From positions 46,884 through 110,883 of the forward strand of contig JAYMGJ010000096.1 in the NCBI GenBank assembly GCA_037178675.1: a DNA stretch of 64,000 nt, in the 5' to 3' direction. Origin of the DNA: Scleroderma bovista (Eukaryota > Basidiomycota > Agaricomycetes > Boletales > Sclerodermataceae). Numbering within the stretch: the first letter of the stretch is position 1; each line of letters begins with the position of its first letter. The notes beneath the pieces were generated by a model. It saw only the letters and a list, made by a program, of their open reading frames with translations. It did no database searches and had not been told where the DNA came from. Below, piece after piece: positions 11,667 through 23,762 of the stretch. The translations under genes and the position numbers were made by a program.

Positions 11667-12110
11667 TCACATTGGCGCAGGACCCTCGAACAGTCCATCA
11701 ACTTCACCATCCTCCAGGAACGGACAGTCTGGATGCTGGTCGACATCCATCACCGATGGTGGCTGCACAGCTGATGACGCCAGAGGGATTATGTACAGCA
11801 TGTGAGCATCCGCCATCTGGTCCTGCCAGTCACTATTTGCCTTGCACTCGCCACTGGACACCAGAGGAGGAATGAGATGAAGCTCCATGCCCTGAGATAC
11901 AGTGAGTTTGAGGATCCGCTCGCAGGAGTGGGAGATAGTGTCTCCTGAGGTGTGGCGAGCATCAGCCTCAACCTTGTTACGAATGGTGTCCAGTTCTGGG
12001 TTATCATCCCCAAGATACTGGCCCTGCAACTCCTGCAAGTGTGTCTGACCCCACACCCACGCATCATCAGCGTCATGATAGGTGACGCCATTGGCAGCGA
12101 GATACACTGC
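11667..12110 (-). CDS. Uncharacterised open frame downstream of the GLTP gene
   Basis: Open frame of about 148 codons ending at 11667 with ...DGEVDGLFEGPAPM. It overlaps the last GLTP exon in another frame, and no ATG lies at its upstream end, so it would need splicing from upstream or a start at an internal Met. The composition (acidic, normal amino-acid mix, no simple repeats) looks like real coding sequence, but I recognise no domain. It abuts the truncated end of long LTR copy 1. It may be the remains of a separate gene brought next to the GLTP gene by rearrangement, or an alternative C-terminal exon. Confidence 0.3.
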   Translation of the reverse strand, partial: AVYLAANGVTYHDADDAWVWGQTHLQELQGQYLGDDNPELDTIRNKVEADARHTSGDTISHSCERILKLTVSQGMELHLIPPLVSSGECKANSDWQDQMADAHMLYIIPLASSAVQPPSVMDVDQHPDCPFLEDGEVDGLFEGPAPM

Positions 12111-13013
12111 CACACGAGTCAATTATCCGGGCAATAAAGTCTCTGCGGTATGGAACAGCGCGAACAGCGACCTAGAATTCGGAGAGGGTGCCGAAAATGA
12201 TCAGCAAAGCATTCATTGAAGCCCCGCACGGCGCCCAGTAAGAGTGACATACACCAGCCAAGGACCGTACGATAAAAGAGTGATGGTGTCTCAACACCTC
12301 GTCGTAGGAGCGTTTGAAACACACGTGTAGCTCGACGGATGGATCATTTTGCATGTTTTGCAAGGCTTTGCACAAGAATGTCAGTCCCCTGGATCGGTTT
12401 TGACATATGAGGGTAAGCCACCGCGCACACAATTGTGCTATTTCACAAAACGAGTAGTGTTCTATTCACCGGGTCAGACGTATAAGACAACCGGTTCCGT
12501 GATGGTGCTGCTCTGTTGACGTTTCGCTTCGTACAAGATTCTCAAGTGTGATAGAACTGGCAGAAGCATTCTGATACCGCGACCGAACACCCTGTTTCAG
12601 TCATGACACGGAGAGGGAGAATCAGGATATCAAGTGATAAATAAGTAATGAAACTGAAAATCCATGTAGGAAAATACCTTACCCCAATGTTGCCTCTTAT
12701 GTCTGCCTGTACAAATCCGAAGACGCCCGAACCCAGGAGGTCTGCCGTGTGTGAAACAAGTCAGATATATTTGAAGTCTGGGACAAGGTGGGACTCGATG
12801 GGACGTAATGAGGGCAAGGGAAGTAAGTGGATGTCGCACCGAATAACTTGACTAGCCCATCCGAGGCTTCCAGAAAAGACTCTGTTTCCACACCGTCCTC
12901 AGTGATGGGAACTTCTGCGAACGACTAGGTTGGAAACCGTTACTTCCTCGTTGCTAAATCGAAGAAGATGGAAAGCCTACTTTGACGGTCTCGAAATAGG
13001 GCTTGTCTTCCAT
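12073..13013 (-). CDS. Glycolipid transfer protein (GLTP/HET-C2 family)
   Basis: Six predicted exons: 13013-12981, 12924-12840, 12741-12683, 12591-12470, 12388-12253 and 12171-12073. All phases agree and the product is 177 aa. The fold is followed throughout: MEDKPYFETVK, FLEASDGLVKLFDLLGSG, the signature FVQADIRGNI (Asp53, Asn57), then TRGLTFLCKALQNM, YDEVLRHHHSFIVR (His134-136), and AVRAVPYRRDFIARI. GLTP proteins move glycosphingolipids between membranes in the cytosol; in Podospora the homologue HET-C controls vegetative incompatibility. By eye, two of five family headgroup-contact positions are changed: the Lys after GNI reads Gly60, and the Trp of the LLWLKRGL block reads Arg97. The last ~17 residues after ARI do not look like the family and the protein is shorter than HET-C2 (~208 aa), so the C-terminus may be truncated. 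Confidence 0.8.
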
Positions 13014-13433
13014 GGCAGAGAGAGAGAGAGAGGGAATATTGTGGTTCAAGAGGACAGACCTTGTCACCGGACCCCTGCCCTGTGCCCCGCGCGTTGTTAC
13101 CGCAAGGACAGCCAACAATGCACTTTCAACGTTGATGATCAGATGTTATCTCATTCCGTCTAATCTCGCTTTGTTCAGTCTATGCACACATACATGTCTG
13201 TTTTTTTTTTTCTTCTGCGAGTTGATACAGGTAAAGAAGAAAAACGTTGGCCCAGCGTGCGACTTGGCTTGGACCACGATACACGTGTGGCTGAGCAGCC
13301 CCAAAGCCGCCCACACATTCTATTCAACGTCCAAAAAATGGAGAAAAAAAAAAGGAGACCCTGCGAGGAGGTAAACGACATCGTTACATACGTGCATGTG
13401 CAGGGCTGTTAGGGCAGACACGGTGCGTGCATT

Positions 13434-14636
13434 TCACCTGCTGTGGCTCCGGTAGACGTTTGTCAGGACTTCCTCTTGCGTGGCGTATCGATAGGTCCAT
13501 TCTTCAGAGAGGTTGCATTGCTGGTAGAACTTGCCATTCAGTGCTGGCGTAGCGCGGACCATCGAGTCAGCCAGTCGAAAAAAAACGAGGTAGCGGGTAG
13601 CGTGCGCGTCAGTGGCGGACATCCTGGTGAGTTGCCCGTATAGAAAACTTACCAGGGAATGGAACATGCATTGGAGAATCTGTCCCATCCTCCTCCCCAT
13701 CCTCCTCATCCTCATCTTCAAACGAGGAGTCCGTGTCTTGCCCAACATAGAAGGAAGATCCTTGGGCCACCGCGGCGGTTCCGTTACCCCACTCAAGACT
13801 CTCTTGGTCTCGCCGCTCTATATGCGATTCGGATTCGCCGCCCCTGCGGGAGTCGGTATCATGCCCGCTAAATGACATAATCTCATGCGTCGCCGAGTGT
13901 ACACTGGGAGTCGAGGCTATAGTGCTCGGCGGCTGTGCGACTGACTGATTGTCCTCGAGCATTTGCTCGTTTTCGTCGCACCTAGCGGCTCCCTTCGATC
14001 GGCAAAGCGTGCAAGTTAGCCCGTGCAACGGGGTCCACATTTATCTGCCCGCACCTTAAGTCTACCCACGTCTGGACATTTATTCTTGTGCTTGACCCAC
14101 AGACCGGGGTAATACCGCGATCTCTTGTCTAGGCTAATTTGTTTGCGACAACCGACGCAGGTGACACTTGTCGCCGTGACATTCTCGGCGTATTCATCTT
14201 CATCGAGCTCCTTCTTCCGCTGTTCTTCCGTCTTCCGCTTTCTCTCCCATCCCGCTGATGTTATCGAGGAACTCGTCCTTGTCGGCCCGGCGAATTCGCG
14301 CCCGCCGCCACCGCCCTTCTTCGACAGGCTCTGGTTCGTACTGCCCGACTCCCCGGCGGGGGTCGGTATTGGCGAAGGCGGGGCCAGCGAGGACAAGGGG
14401 GGTGGCGCCTCGGATAGTGGTGGCGGTATCTGTCCTAGCGAGACATATGGTTTTCCGGGGCACGCGTCCCAATGCATGTTCACTAGTTTGTTCACCACGC
14501 TCCAGGGAGCGCGACTGTCGTGCTGAATCACGGCATGGCATCGGCCGCAGGGGATGCAACGTAGTCTGGACCGAGAGCGGTGATGGTAGCTGCTGCTGGG
14601 CCATTCCATGCCTGTAGTGGTGAGCGACATCGTCAT
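13434..14636 (-). CDS. Two-zinc-knuckle protein with acidic tail
   Basis: Three predicted exons: 14636-14055, 13992-13653 and 13543-13434. The introns are 62 nt (branch CTAAC) and 109 nt (branch CTGAC); phases agree and the product is 343 aa. The ATG at 14636 (MTMSLTTTGMEWP) was preferred to upstream in-frame codons because it follows a poly-A stretch on the coding strand and begins just before the first domain. Two related Cys/His modules are visible: CIPCGRCHAV...NMHWDACPG (~residues 25-55) and CVGCRKQISL...VKHKNKCP (~165-190). Both have the form CxxC...W/V...H...C, so they may bind zinc. Between them is a Pro/Ser/Gly-rich linker and a charged helix; the second exon is very acidic (DSSFEDEDEEDGEEDG). 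Such finger proteins are common and often multicopy in Agaricomycetes; function unknown. A further 3' exon cannot be excluded because the stop overlaps a GTGAAA donor-like site. Confidence 0.6.
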
Positions 14637-14999
14637 GTGGTATTTTTTTTTTTGGTTGGTTCGACCGTTGGAACAAGGGTTTGGGGGAGGAGTAGGCTTC
14701 GAACAGGCGAGCGAACCGACCGAGTGATGGCTTTCTCCTACCTTTTTTTTTATTCCTTTCCCTCCTTTTTGTGCTGTCAGTACTTTCCAGTCATTGTTTG
14801 TTGTGGAATGTGGCTTGACAAACCGCGGAGTGTGGTGGACAGTTGTTCCGTCCAGCATTGTTCTCTCGGACCACGCGATGACGAGTGGAGGGATGCATCT
14901 CACATCGACGGAATCAGAAGGGAGACATGGAAGAATGGTTCGGGGGTATGCTTTCCGTTCCATCCTATCTTGTTCATATCATACCAAGCGCTTTTGCTC

Positions 15000-17383
15000 A
15001 TATAATATTACAATCTTAGCCACCGTTGACTCTGGATGGCTGGTTCGGAAGAGTTGGCAGACACACTAGTGGTCCAAAAGGTTACTTAGTGGCATTGTTC
15101 CAAGCGACGAAGTTCATCTCCATTCCGCGGAAATTACAGGGGAGCCCGTTCTTAGAGGTCGTTCACAGTTCACAATTTAACGTGTGCGTCTCAGCAGTAG
15201 TTTTCCTGCACAGCAAGGTGACATGATGTTCCCCTCCGTGATAATGGATATTTCTAAATGCTAACGCTACTAGACCCAAAAGCAAATTCACTTCTTCTCT
15301 CCCACTCTGGATTCATTGCCCGCGGATTCCCTGCGCTGGTGGCTGGAGTTGCTGCGCGCTCTTCCATGCTTGCGTTCCAGAATGAATGTATGAACTGGAA
15401 AGCCAGAGAATTGTTCCTTTTAATCACAGTCGCTCATGTGGGGCCGGCATTGGGTGGCCGAACACTTCTTTCCGTATTTCTAGATTGATCAGGAAACACA
15501 CAGACATCTCTGCGACGTACGAAAGAGGGAATTGCATAGCTTCTTCTGGGGTGCACGAGCAGGTGACTTGATGTCATGCGTGGTTGTGCTTTGTGGCTGT
15601 TGGTCGACGGCCAGCTTGGCAGGTCGTGACGTCAATCGACATGCCTGCGGTTCTGCGCAAGGAAAGACAATGTAGGGATCAGGCTAACCTGCGGGGATAG
15701 AGTTTGGTTCCGTTGCCAGATCTCTGATCTTGAGCTGTCTCTGACCACCTCTCATACCCATTCCTTGTACTGTTCCTCACACTATACAGGTGCAGAGTCG
15801 ATGCCATTCAAGTCGTGGGCTCAATTGTCACCATTGGAAACGGCGAACGGATGTATTTGACATGAATACGTATCTCCTATGCCGCCAGGTGGATGCGAAT
15901 AGAACCGTCCAGAACGGATATGATGTGGACGTCCCAGATTTGAAAACAAGTATTCTCGCCGGTATTCACGCAGGTTAGACCTCTCCCTCAATGACGTTCC
16001 GCCGATAGTTAACCTCCCTATTTCAGTGCAAGGTGCACATACTAATATGTAGGGATGTTTTTGGCAGCGGCAGCAGTTGACAGAAGATCCCATGATCCAC
16101 TAACATCAACCCTGCACCACTTGATAAGCGCGTATTCTATCAGGAGCCATTTCTCAGAAAAAAGTGAGTCAGAGACGTGACATCTTGATCAAGTGGGGTC
16201 GCTTGTGACCAGTGGCTTTGTCAGGCTTCCTCAGCCATTTCAGCCAGTCTCATTGTTCATTATAATTCGGCGGGAGGGGTGGAGGTGGAGGTGGAGGTGG
16301 GTTTTAGATTACTGCATTCCGAATCCTCGTGTCTCCGGCACCGTGTCTCATTCCCAATGCCGCTGACTGTGAAAGTATTTTCTTGCTCGCAGTGTATGTA
16401 CCATTGAGCTGTGGAGGTCCTGTCGAGACTTGTGCCTCATATGTATGAGGTCACCACCTGCCTGTAGTAGGCATCGGGAGTCCAACCTCCCTAAAAATAC
16501 ATTTATCTTGTTGTACAATAGCCGGGAGTTCAACCTCCCAATTTTGCTTGCACACATGGACTAATTTTATTTCATGTCTCGATTTCATTTGTGTACGATT
16601 AGAGCCCTACACTGGCTACACCTATATGGCACCGCTTATGTCACCTGTTAGTGACGGGACTGTACCGCTGTCCCCTTACTAATTAGAGAGAAAGACCTAC
16701 TACAGCCGACTTCAGCGATTACTACAGCACTCAGCAGTGACTTGGGCAGGGCGAAAAACAAGTCCCATTAGATAGTTGATTAGATAGTAGATAGTGTAGA
16801 TAAGGTTATGTCAGCACAACTCGGACCAGACAGTGCGTTATTCCGGTCGCGCCGCCATCGTTTCCCACGATGCCGACACTTTGCTCATCGTCACACACAG
16901 CGAGCACGCAACTTCGTCATTTCTCGCTCATTTTTCTTGCGGTTTTTTCTGTTCTTTCACTACATTGAATTACCATGCTATCTATGTAGTTTCCTTGTAA
17001 TGATTAGTGACAAAAAGTGTAATAACTAAGACCCAGTACGGGGCAATTGTCGGAAGAACGTTCCGACCACTTCCGGTTGATCGACACGTGATCCTATCAG
17101 TATGGCGCGACGGTTGATCGGCACGTGATGTTTTCGACGCGTTTCATTTGTGTAATATTAATTTGTTGACTGGGCTGTGCAAATCAACATGTGTCAGCTT
17201 ACTAAGCTCCTTATCGCCTCCTGGCTTCCTCGTTGCTCTCCTGTCCTCCCCGTTGTCCTCGCTGTCCTCCTCGCTGTCCTCCCCGACCCTCCCCCCGCTG
17301 TCCTCGTTTCTCCTCTGCTTCTCAATGCCTCCACAGGCAACATTTAGATCCAAGAATCGACGCAGGCAACAGATGACATGCGA
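15000..17383. other. No recognisable gene
   Basis: Normal base composition with short frames only. A (GGAGGT)n-like microsatellite lies at ~16271-16301. Two direct copies of GGTTGATCG(A/G)CACGTGAT occur near 17078 and 17113, each containing the E-box-like hexamer CACGTG. A possible short coding start is at 17325 (MPPQATFRSKN), just outside the left inverted repeat. No terminus of the KDZ element could be identified here. Confidence 0.4.
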
Positions 17384-18360
17384 CCGCGTGAAATGGATAC
17401 CAAGGTGAAGTCGGTAGTAGCAGCGTCGACATTGACTGTTTTCTAGGACCATCAGACGCATCTCGCCGTGCTGGGACAATTCTAACCGGGGGGACTGGTT
17501 TACGACAACCGATTGAATCAGACGGGCTCGACACCTTGGCGCAGTGTACGCCCTTTCGCTGTCTTCACCGAGTGTCCTCATTTTTTTTCCCCACAGAGCG
17601 ATGTGCTACAACCTTACCCGAGGTGCCGTTGGGGGTGGAGATGGCCCTTATTAATAACGGTGGTGAGTATTTTGAACCTTGTCGAGCAGCAGAGTCACAC
17701 TGACGATATGATAACGCCTCTTACGACTGTATCTACATATACTAATCAGAATCCAGAGCTTTCTCCCAGCGTACAACGAACTACTTATTAACGATGGCTG
17801 GTGTCATGTGGGTTGCTCGCTTTTTTGTAGTGGAGGACGTGACTGATCGTTCTCTTACCAGGTACCAGGAAGTTCGCTTCATCGCACGCGAACTCGAGCG
17901 TATCCACAAATACTTCATCGTCGTCCGTGTCCTCGTACACACCCAGATCTGCCAGACCGGTCTCAGCCAGAAGAAGGCACACCTCGTGGAGATCCGGGTT
18001 AACGGTGGTTCGGTTGCTGACGAAGTCGACCGCTCGACGCCTTGGGGAAAAAACAGCGATGTTCGCGCGCTGAGGCTTGACCCGCCGTCTCCCGAATTTC
18101 GCAAACTGAAAAGCTTTTTCAAATTAGCTTCGAGCACATGAAGTCTAGGTATGGTTTTGCCCTCAGCGTATACTCATCGCTGACGAACGATCGCAATACT
18201 ATCGCGAAACACACAGTATTCATTTGAAATACCCGGATATCATGTTGTCAGGCAGCAAAGAAAAGCTCCTGTAATCCCTGCTGAACTTTGCAAGATTCCA
18301 TTGATAATTACGGCTACTTGCAGGACTAGTGACGGTAATATTAAATGATTTTATCGAGCG
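17384..18360. repeat. Left inverted repeat of the KDZ region
   Basis: About 977 bp that recurs in inverted orientation at 26143-27134. Both copies share the segments carrying GTILTGGTGLRQ and ERCATTLP(E/K)V(P/L)LGVEM on the transposase strand and, further in, the block ending DGNIKWF. Small indels shift frames between copies, so it looks like a decayed gene fragment; I could not settle which strand originally coded. The inner limit is sharp: homology ends at GAGCGG (18360 / 26143). The two arms bracket the three open genes between them. Confidence 0.75.
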
Positions 18361-18433
18361 GGCTTATAAGCTTACTGAAGCTCTTTACAGCCGCTCCAAT
18401 ACCCTCCCAACTGTCACTACTCTCCGCGTCCCA

Positions 18434-21400
18434 ATGCCTCGACAGACAGCCACTCGCTCTACTTCTCGCAAAGTCAAGATGACTGTATTGGGGCCGAACG
18501 GCCCAAGAACGACCACGGCGGGTCTCCTGCGGATCAGACAAGACCGATTGGACGCTGAGCGGGAGCTCGACATGCAGGCCCAACGTATGTGTTTTTGTTA
18601 TATTCTCTGATAGTTATTTTCATTTTCATGCCAATAGAACGACGTGCTGCAATTTTACCTGTAGAAGCAGCGTTGGAGGTGGGCTTTGAGCCCACCTCCC
18701 ATCATGACTCCGAGTACTTGACGACTCCTTACCTCGACCACTCGGAACCGGCCCACTATGACAACGGATGGAGCAGTGAGGACAGTAACTCAAGTATTGA
18801 AGATGAAGAAGCTCCGGCTACTCCCACATCATCAAGACCATTGATCAACGTATATTCAGCGTACTCACGGCTTCAACAACGGACGCAGTAAGTTGTACTA
18901 TTCACTAACTGCAATGTACGCGTTACATGGTTTACTTTAGCACTTGCAGAGCACGTGGAGACCGCCGTAGACGTGACCTACGATATGCAAGTATGCATTC
19001 TGCGTGGGATGCACAACTTTCTTCCCTTGTTGACGCTTATCTGCTTTGGAAACACCCCCTTGCAACTGCGTCTGAGGAATCTCAGGCAAGAGTGGAGCAT
19101 GATTTCCATGTCACCCGTGTAGGCGTGTTTGGTATGTTGTATTTCTTTCTGTCGCATGCGACAATCTAAACTAACTCATGGTAGACTCGGATCCAAGGTT
19201 TGCAGTTCCCCAGCGGCACGATGAACTTGCAAATGTATCTCTTATTCGCAATGGCTTACTTGGATGCACTCCAACGTCGCCTGAGCTCGCAATCACATTC
19301 CAGTGCTTGGAACTATACCATCAATTGCGACGGCGCCAATCTTCATTCGGCATCCAGGCTTACACAAAGGTCCTCTGTGTATTGCATGGGGTGAGTGGAT
19401 TTAAAATCATACGTGATCGCCACTGATTTGTATTGAGGTTACATATAGGCCTCACTTTCGCGATCAATTTTCCATGGCGTTCGATGTGTATCTCATGATT
19501 CTACGTGCTATCCAATGCCGCATCAACCAAGCACTTCGGCGAGACGATCCTAACTGGCGCCTACAACATTACTGCCCTGCATGCACGTTTAAGGTTTGTT
19601 TTCAACCTCCCTGCCATTGTATCTAATAGTTTTATTAGCAACCCGGTGAACCCGTCCTTGTTCCCTCAAGCCTCAAGGCAATGGATGGCAACAACTCTGC
19701 CAAGCGGATGGATCATGCAGGTCATGCAGACTGTCGTGTATTCCCCAGTACGTACATGATCCCAAGAGCTGATGTAGACATGTTCAAAGACGATGTGCGC
19801 ACGCGAGCGGGTCAGCGTGGCAATGCTGAGCACCGTGATGATGGTGGTTGTGCTGACACATGGCAGGCCGCTAGTGCGGTGGATGAAGATACCGTCAAGG
19901 TGTTCGAACAAACTGGCATCTTCCTTGCTGCCTGTAGACATGGCATCATATTGACATGTGCAGAAATGGTGCGCAGTGGAGAGCTGTATGTGTCCGAACG
20001 TAACGTCAAGCTCATTGTCGCTGACTAGTTTTCATAGCGCCAAGTATCCCCTCGCAACAATCAGCAAACTTATTAGTGTGCATGGTAACGATCAGGCGAT
20101 TGGAAGTGACATCGGGTGCAGTCTTTCTGCCACCTTAGCTGCGTGCTCGATTGCACAGATGGCGAGGGCTGCGAACGTGCAACTCGTCGTGAATGCATTT
20201 CATGGCCATGCACACAACCGTATGTGCCAACTCCAGTATCACCCCCTTTATCTTCCTGGGACAGGTCTTGAAGACTTTGAGACCTGTGAACGTGTTTTTT
20301 CCAGCTCAAACGCCACTGCGGCCCTCATCCGTCATGCTTCTCACTATCATTACGTCCAGTACCTCGAACTTCATTTCAGTCAATGGGACGCTGATAAGTA
20401 TGCAGAGCTGAGTACGTCGCTTCTATTCGCTTGGCCTGACAGTTAATTTGGCTCCAGGTCGCTTCCTCCTTAACAACTACAAGCAGGCTCTCAGGCTCAT
20501 CTCCACAAACACGGCAGAGCTCGATGCATATCGTGCACTGCATCCGAATGAGAACCTAGACTTCGGATCATGGGCGGCAGAAGAACTCGCCTATCTGAAG
20601 GCGATTGAATCTGAACCAAAGCAAGATACACTGAGAGTGACGTATGTAGATGAATTAGAGAAGCTTGCTAAACTTGAGTACGAGTTTGTGAGGTCTGCAG
20701 TGGCGATACTAATACATTTCACAGAAATGCTCTCCAGTCGTCTCGAGACGATAACTTCCTCTCCTATAATCAGTTATCTTTTACGCCAGGGTCAGGTCTC
20801 AGTCACGTGGCCTCTGCAGCTACGAAACAAAGTCATGCAGCGCGACGTGCAGCTGAGCGCCGAGTTAGGAGCCAACAGGACAGAGTTGAGGACCTAGAGG
20901 AACAACTTGGCATCGAGCCAACAGATCGTTGGACCCCGGAGATGCGCGAATATGTGGAGATGCGCGAATACAGTCGACATCGCCAATTTATTCGTGCAGT
21001 AGAAGAACTCGAAAACTTAGTTGTCCAGCGTCTCTTCGAACTCTCCAAGGCAAATTTAGCATCTACAGGTGTGGTTGTCTCATTATCCAATATAAATGCT
21101 AATACTCGGTAGGTTACAAGCTCCGTAAACAAATTTCTAAAGCTATTGTTCGACGGTCCGCGGCTGTGCGACATGCCCTTGAAAGGTACAACAAACTTGC
21201 CGTGAAACAAAGCCCTCCGCGACCCGTGTTGCAGTATAGTGAAGTGTTGTCATATGCAACTCTGGGTGATTTTGATCTACTTAAACACTCTCGGCATGAT
21301 GTCCTAGCCAGGCCGTGGTCGAATACCATGCACCGCCAGATGGCAGTTAAATACTTCAAGTTGCTCAGAGCACACGAAGAAATAAACCGGCTTAATGTTG

Positions 21401-21696
21401 AGGTTAGGCGGCTACAAGCTTGGATAGACAACGAGACCGCAGAAATCAAGCAGATCGCGGCAGCACTTTCTACACAAAGTCCCCTGCTTAGTGCTGAACT
21501 TTGGGCTTTATTTTATCGTCAACAACGCGTCAATATTCAACATCAACTGCGGCTACAATGTATATATGATCTCGAGGGATATTCAGGAGTGCAGCCGGTC
21601 ATAGAACATGAAAGGGGAGGGGAGGACGAGGACGAGGAGGCTGAGGGAGACGAAGCACAGAGATTAGATGCCTGCATCAATGTAATGTCGCGCTAA
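18434..21696 (+). CDS. KDZ (Kyakuja-Dileera-Zisupton) family transposase
   Basis: Ten predicted exons: 18434-18584, 18638-18887, 18941-19131, 19185-19390, 19438-19593, 19639-19985, 20038-20411, 20458-20677, 20725-21068 and 21113-21696. The introns are 44-53 nt, every phase agrees, and the product is 940 aa without a stop. Family blocks in order: WRLQHYCPACTFK (Cys312/Cys315), SSLKAMDGNNSAKRM (Asp334), ADTWQAAS, FEQTGIFLAACRHG, IGSDIGCS (Asp458), VVNAFHGHAHNRMCQ, LEDFETCERVFSSSN (Glu512-518), and HFSQWDADKY. Asp334, Asp458 and a Glu in LEDFETCE are the likely RNase H-fold catalytic triad. The C-terminal ~300 residues are helical and charged, ending in an acidic run. It would cut and integrate its own element. 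The start at 18434 (MPRQTATRS) was preferred to 18329. The openness of ten exons argues for recent activity. Confidence 0.9.
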
Positions 21697-22441
21697 TCAG
21701 TGGACTGTAATCCGTAGTCACTCCAATCGAGTCGATGTGAGACCACAACGTTGTATAAAAATTAAAGTGGATGAGGACATGCCCTATGCCACATTATTCT
21801 GACATGTGGAGTTGTATCAATCATATTGTATATTCAACGGTAGCTCTGAAGGTCTGTTCCCGGCTGCTGCAGTTCATACGCATGTCTTGGGCAGTCAGGA
21901 AAAATATTTGAGTTAAGAGACATACGAGGTTGACTCACCCATAATGTGACACCGATCGTTCTAATAGTGAGCATGTGCCAAATATTATATTGCTGTCGCA
22001 ACATTATGATACTATGGCTCAGCGGTGTCACTCAGTCACCCGGCAGTGGCCTTGTTCGTGTTCTATCACAGTCAACTCGGATGTTTCCATGATTCACCTG
22101 GTAAGATGCTTCAACTCTTAGTCGCACCTACAACGTCACACTACCGCTGCATTGGTTGAACAACCAAACACCTTTTCCCTCTTCGAACGTATCACGACCT
22201 TCAAAGTACTCAACTCATTCAACGCAGCGGCAGTGATTAGCTGCGCCGCTCACTGATCTAACCATGTCGATGAGTAAACGGTTCAATCTACACAAGTGAT
22301 TTGTTTGACTCCAGTGCTTCAGGAGCTTTAGCACATCAAGGTCTAATGATCTTAATTTCGTGTAGTGATACATTGAACTTTAAAAGAACAGTCCCAAGTA
22401 GATGAACCACACCGCATCCGTCTTGCATACCAACCTCTAGT
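21697..22441. other. Spacer between transposase and second element gene
   Basis: Just under 750 bp with no open frame worth calling. It should hold the transposase 3' end and the promoter of the next gene; an AATTAAAGTGG at ~21759 could serve as a polyadenylation signal. No repeat or RNA gene is recognised. Confidence 0.4.
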
Positions 22442-23456
22442 ATGTCCCAGTTCGTGTTACTCCCATCTAAACGTGCAAAGCACAGATTGCCGCGACCTTT
22501 CGACAAGCTCTATTACTTGGACCTTGCCCTTCCGAGTGATGATGACGCGGAAGTAGTAAGTCGACTTGCTTCAAACACATCTGGCGTTGACTGACTCCCC
22601 CACCTAGCACGATTACTTCAACATTCAATTCCATGCGACGTTCGAGTTCCATCCTGGTGTCAAGACATCACAAGAAGAAAATGGCAACAAGAACTTGTTC
22701 ATCAGATCGCCAACCATTGCGCTCGTCAGCACCACTTCGCACCCCGCTGACAGAGAAGTCCAGATGATGATGAAAGGTTTTAGTGACATTCTACTCGATC
22801 GTACACTACCAGGGATCCGGCATCAGCGCTTTGCTCGCTGTTGGGACCGTATTAACTATCCACTCGGTGAGTACATTCTGTGCTAGTTCATTAGTGCTGA
22901 GCTCATCTGTCAACGCTGCGCTCAAGGTTTAACCCCTCACATTGGTACGTGTATCAAGATAATACATGTTTCGTTTAACAAACTTGCCAGCAGATAGAGA
23001 AGTACAACAGTCCCGTGGCATGTCTGTCACACAGTCAGAAGGTTTGCCGGACCACTTGAACCCTGTAACCCAGGACCCCAAATCCAGCGGTAAGTAAACT
23101 AAAAAAAAGCTAGATTACTGGCTAATTATAATCACACTCTGTAGCTCCATCATCACCATCATCATTAGCTGGAGACCACTTCGAAGAAGAGCAAGGTATA
23201 ATTTTAACCTGTTCCATCAGTCCAATTACTAATGCGCCCAATTATTTGGAAAGAAGATCCGTACAAAATCGGAGAGCTGATGAACCATGCATTCGAATTT
23301 TTCTGCCTGCCACGAGGCGTCCTCCGCGAACTGGAGTGGTGTATCTATCAAGTGCCTGGGTTTGAAAGGGCTCGTTGGGATGACGTGTTGCACTCTAATT
23401 ATGTCCCTGAGGACCTTAGGCCAATCGTTCTTGCGCAGATGGATGAAGTGGAGTGA
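22442..23456 (+). CDS. KDZ-region companion gene A (unknown function)
   Basis: Six predicted exons: 22442-22555, 22608-22866, an 18-nt microexon at 22927-22944, 22991-23089, 23145-23195 and 23254-23456. Phases agree throughout and the joined frame encodes 247 aa (MSQFVLLPSKRAKHRL ... VLAQMDEVE). Introns have good signals, such as the TACTAAT branch before 23254. The N-terminal half contains FHPGVKTSQEENGNKNLF; the middle (~residues 125-180) is Ser/Pro/Glu-rich linker; the C-terminal part is a compact helical-looking module (GELMNHAFEFFCLPRGVLRE). I do not recognise the family. It lies on the same strand between the transposase and companion gene B, inside the inverted repeats, so it is probably element cargo or an accessory transposition factor. 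Confidence 0.6.
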
Positions 23457-23762
23457 TACATCTCCCACGCAAATGGTATGTAGTATCATGCAACTCTAAC
23501 TTTGTTACTAGCCTAACATTTTTGATGGTGCTTCTGGTTGCTATCAGCTTTCGAAAGTGTGCAATCCAAGCATGCCCTTGTCAACCCGCTGACAGATTAA
23601 ATTGGATTCCAGAGCGTCATTACAATGTTTTTCATTTCATTTCAACTCCTTGGTACTTACCAATTGGAATGTGGCATGTATTTTTTTTATTCCTTAGAAA
23701 TAAAAGTGCCTCTTCACTCTGGGAGGCTTCACAGTACCCCCCCTCCCCTTGCTCGTTGACCC

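Noticed and set aside
17144..17581. A minus-strand 145-codon frame in the left inverted repeat
   Set aside because: The opposite strand has better conserved segments between the two repeats (ERCATTLPxV, GTILTGGTGL), but frame shifts prevent a full model on either strand, so no CDS is called.
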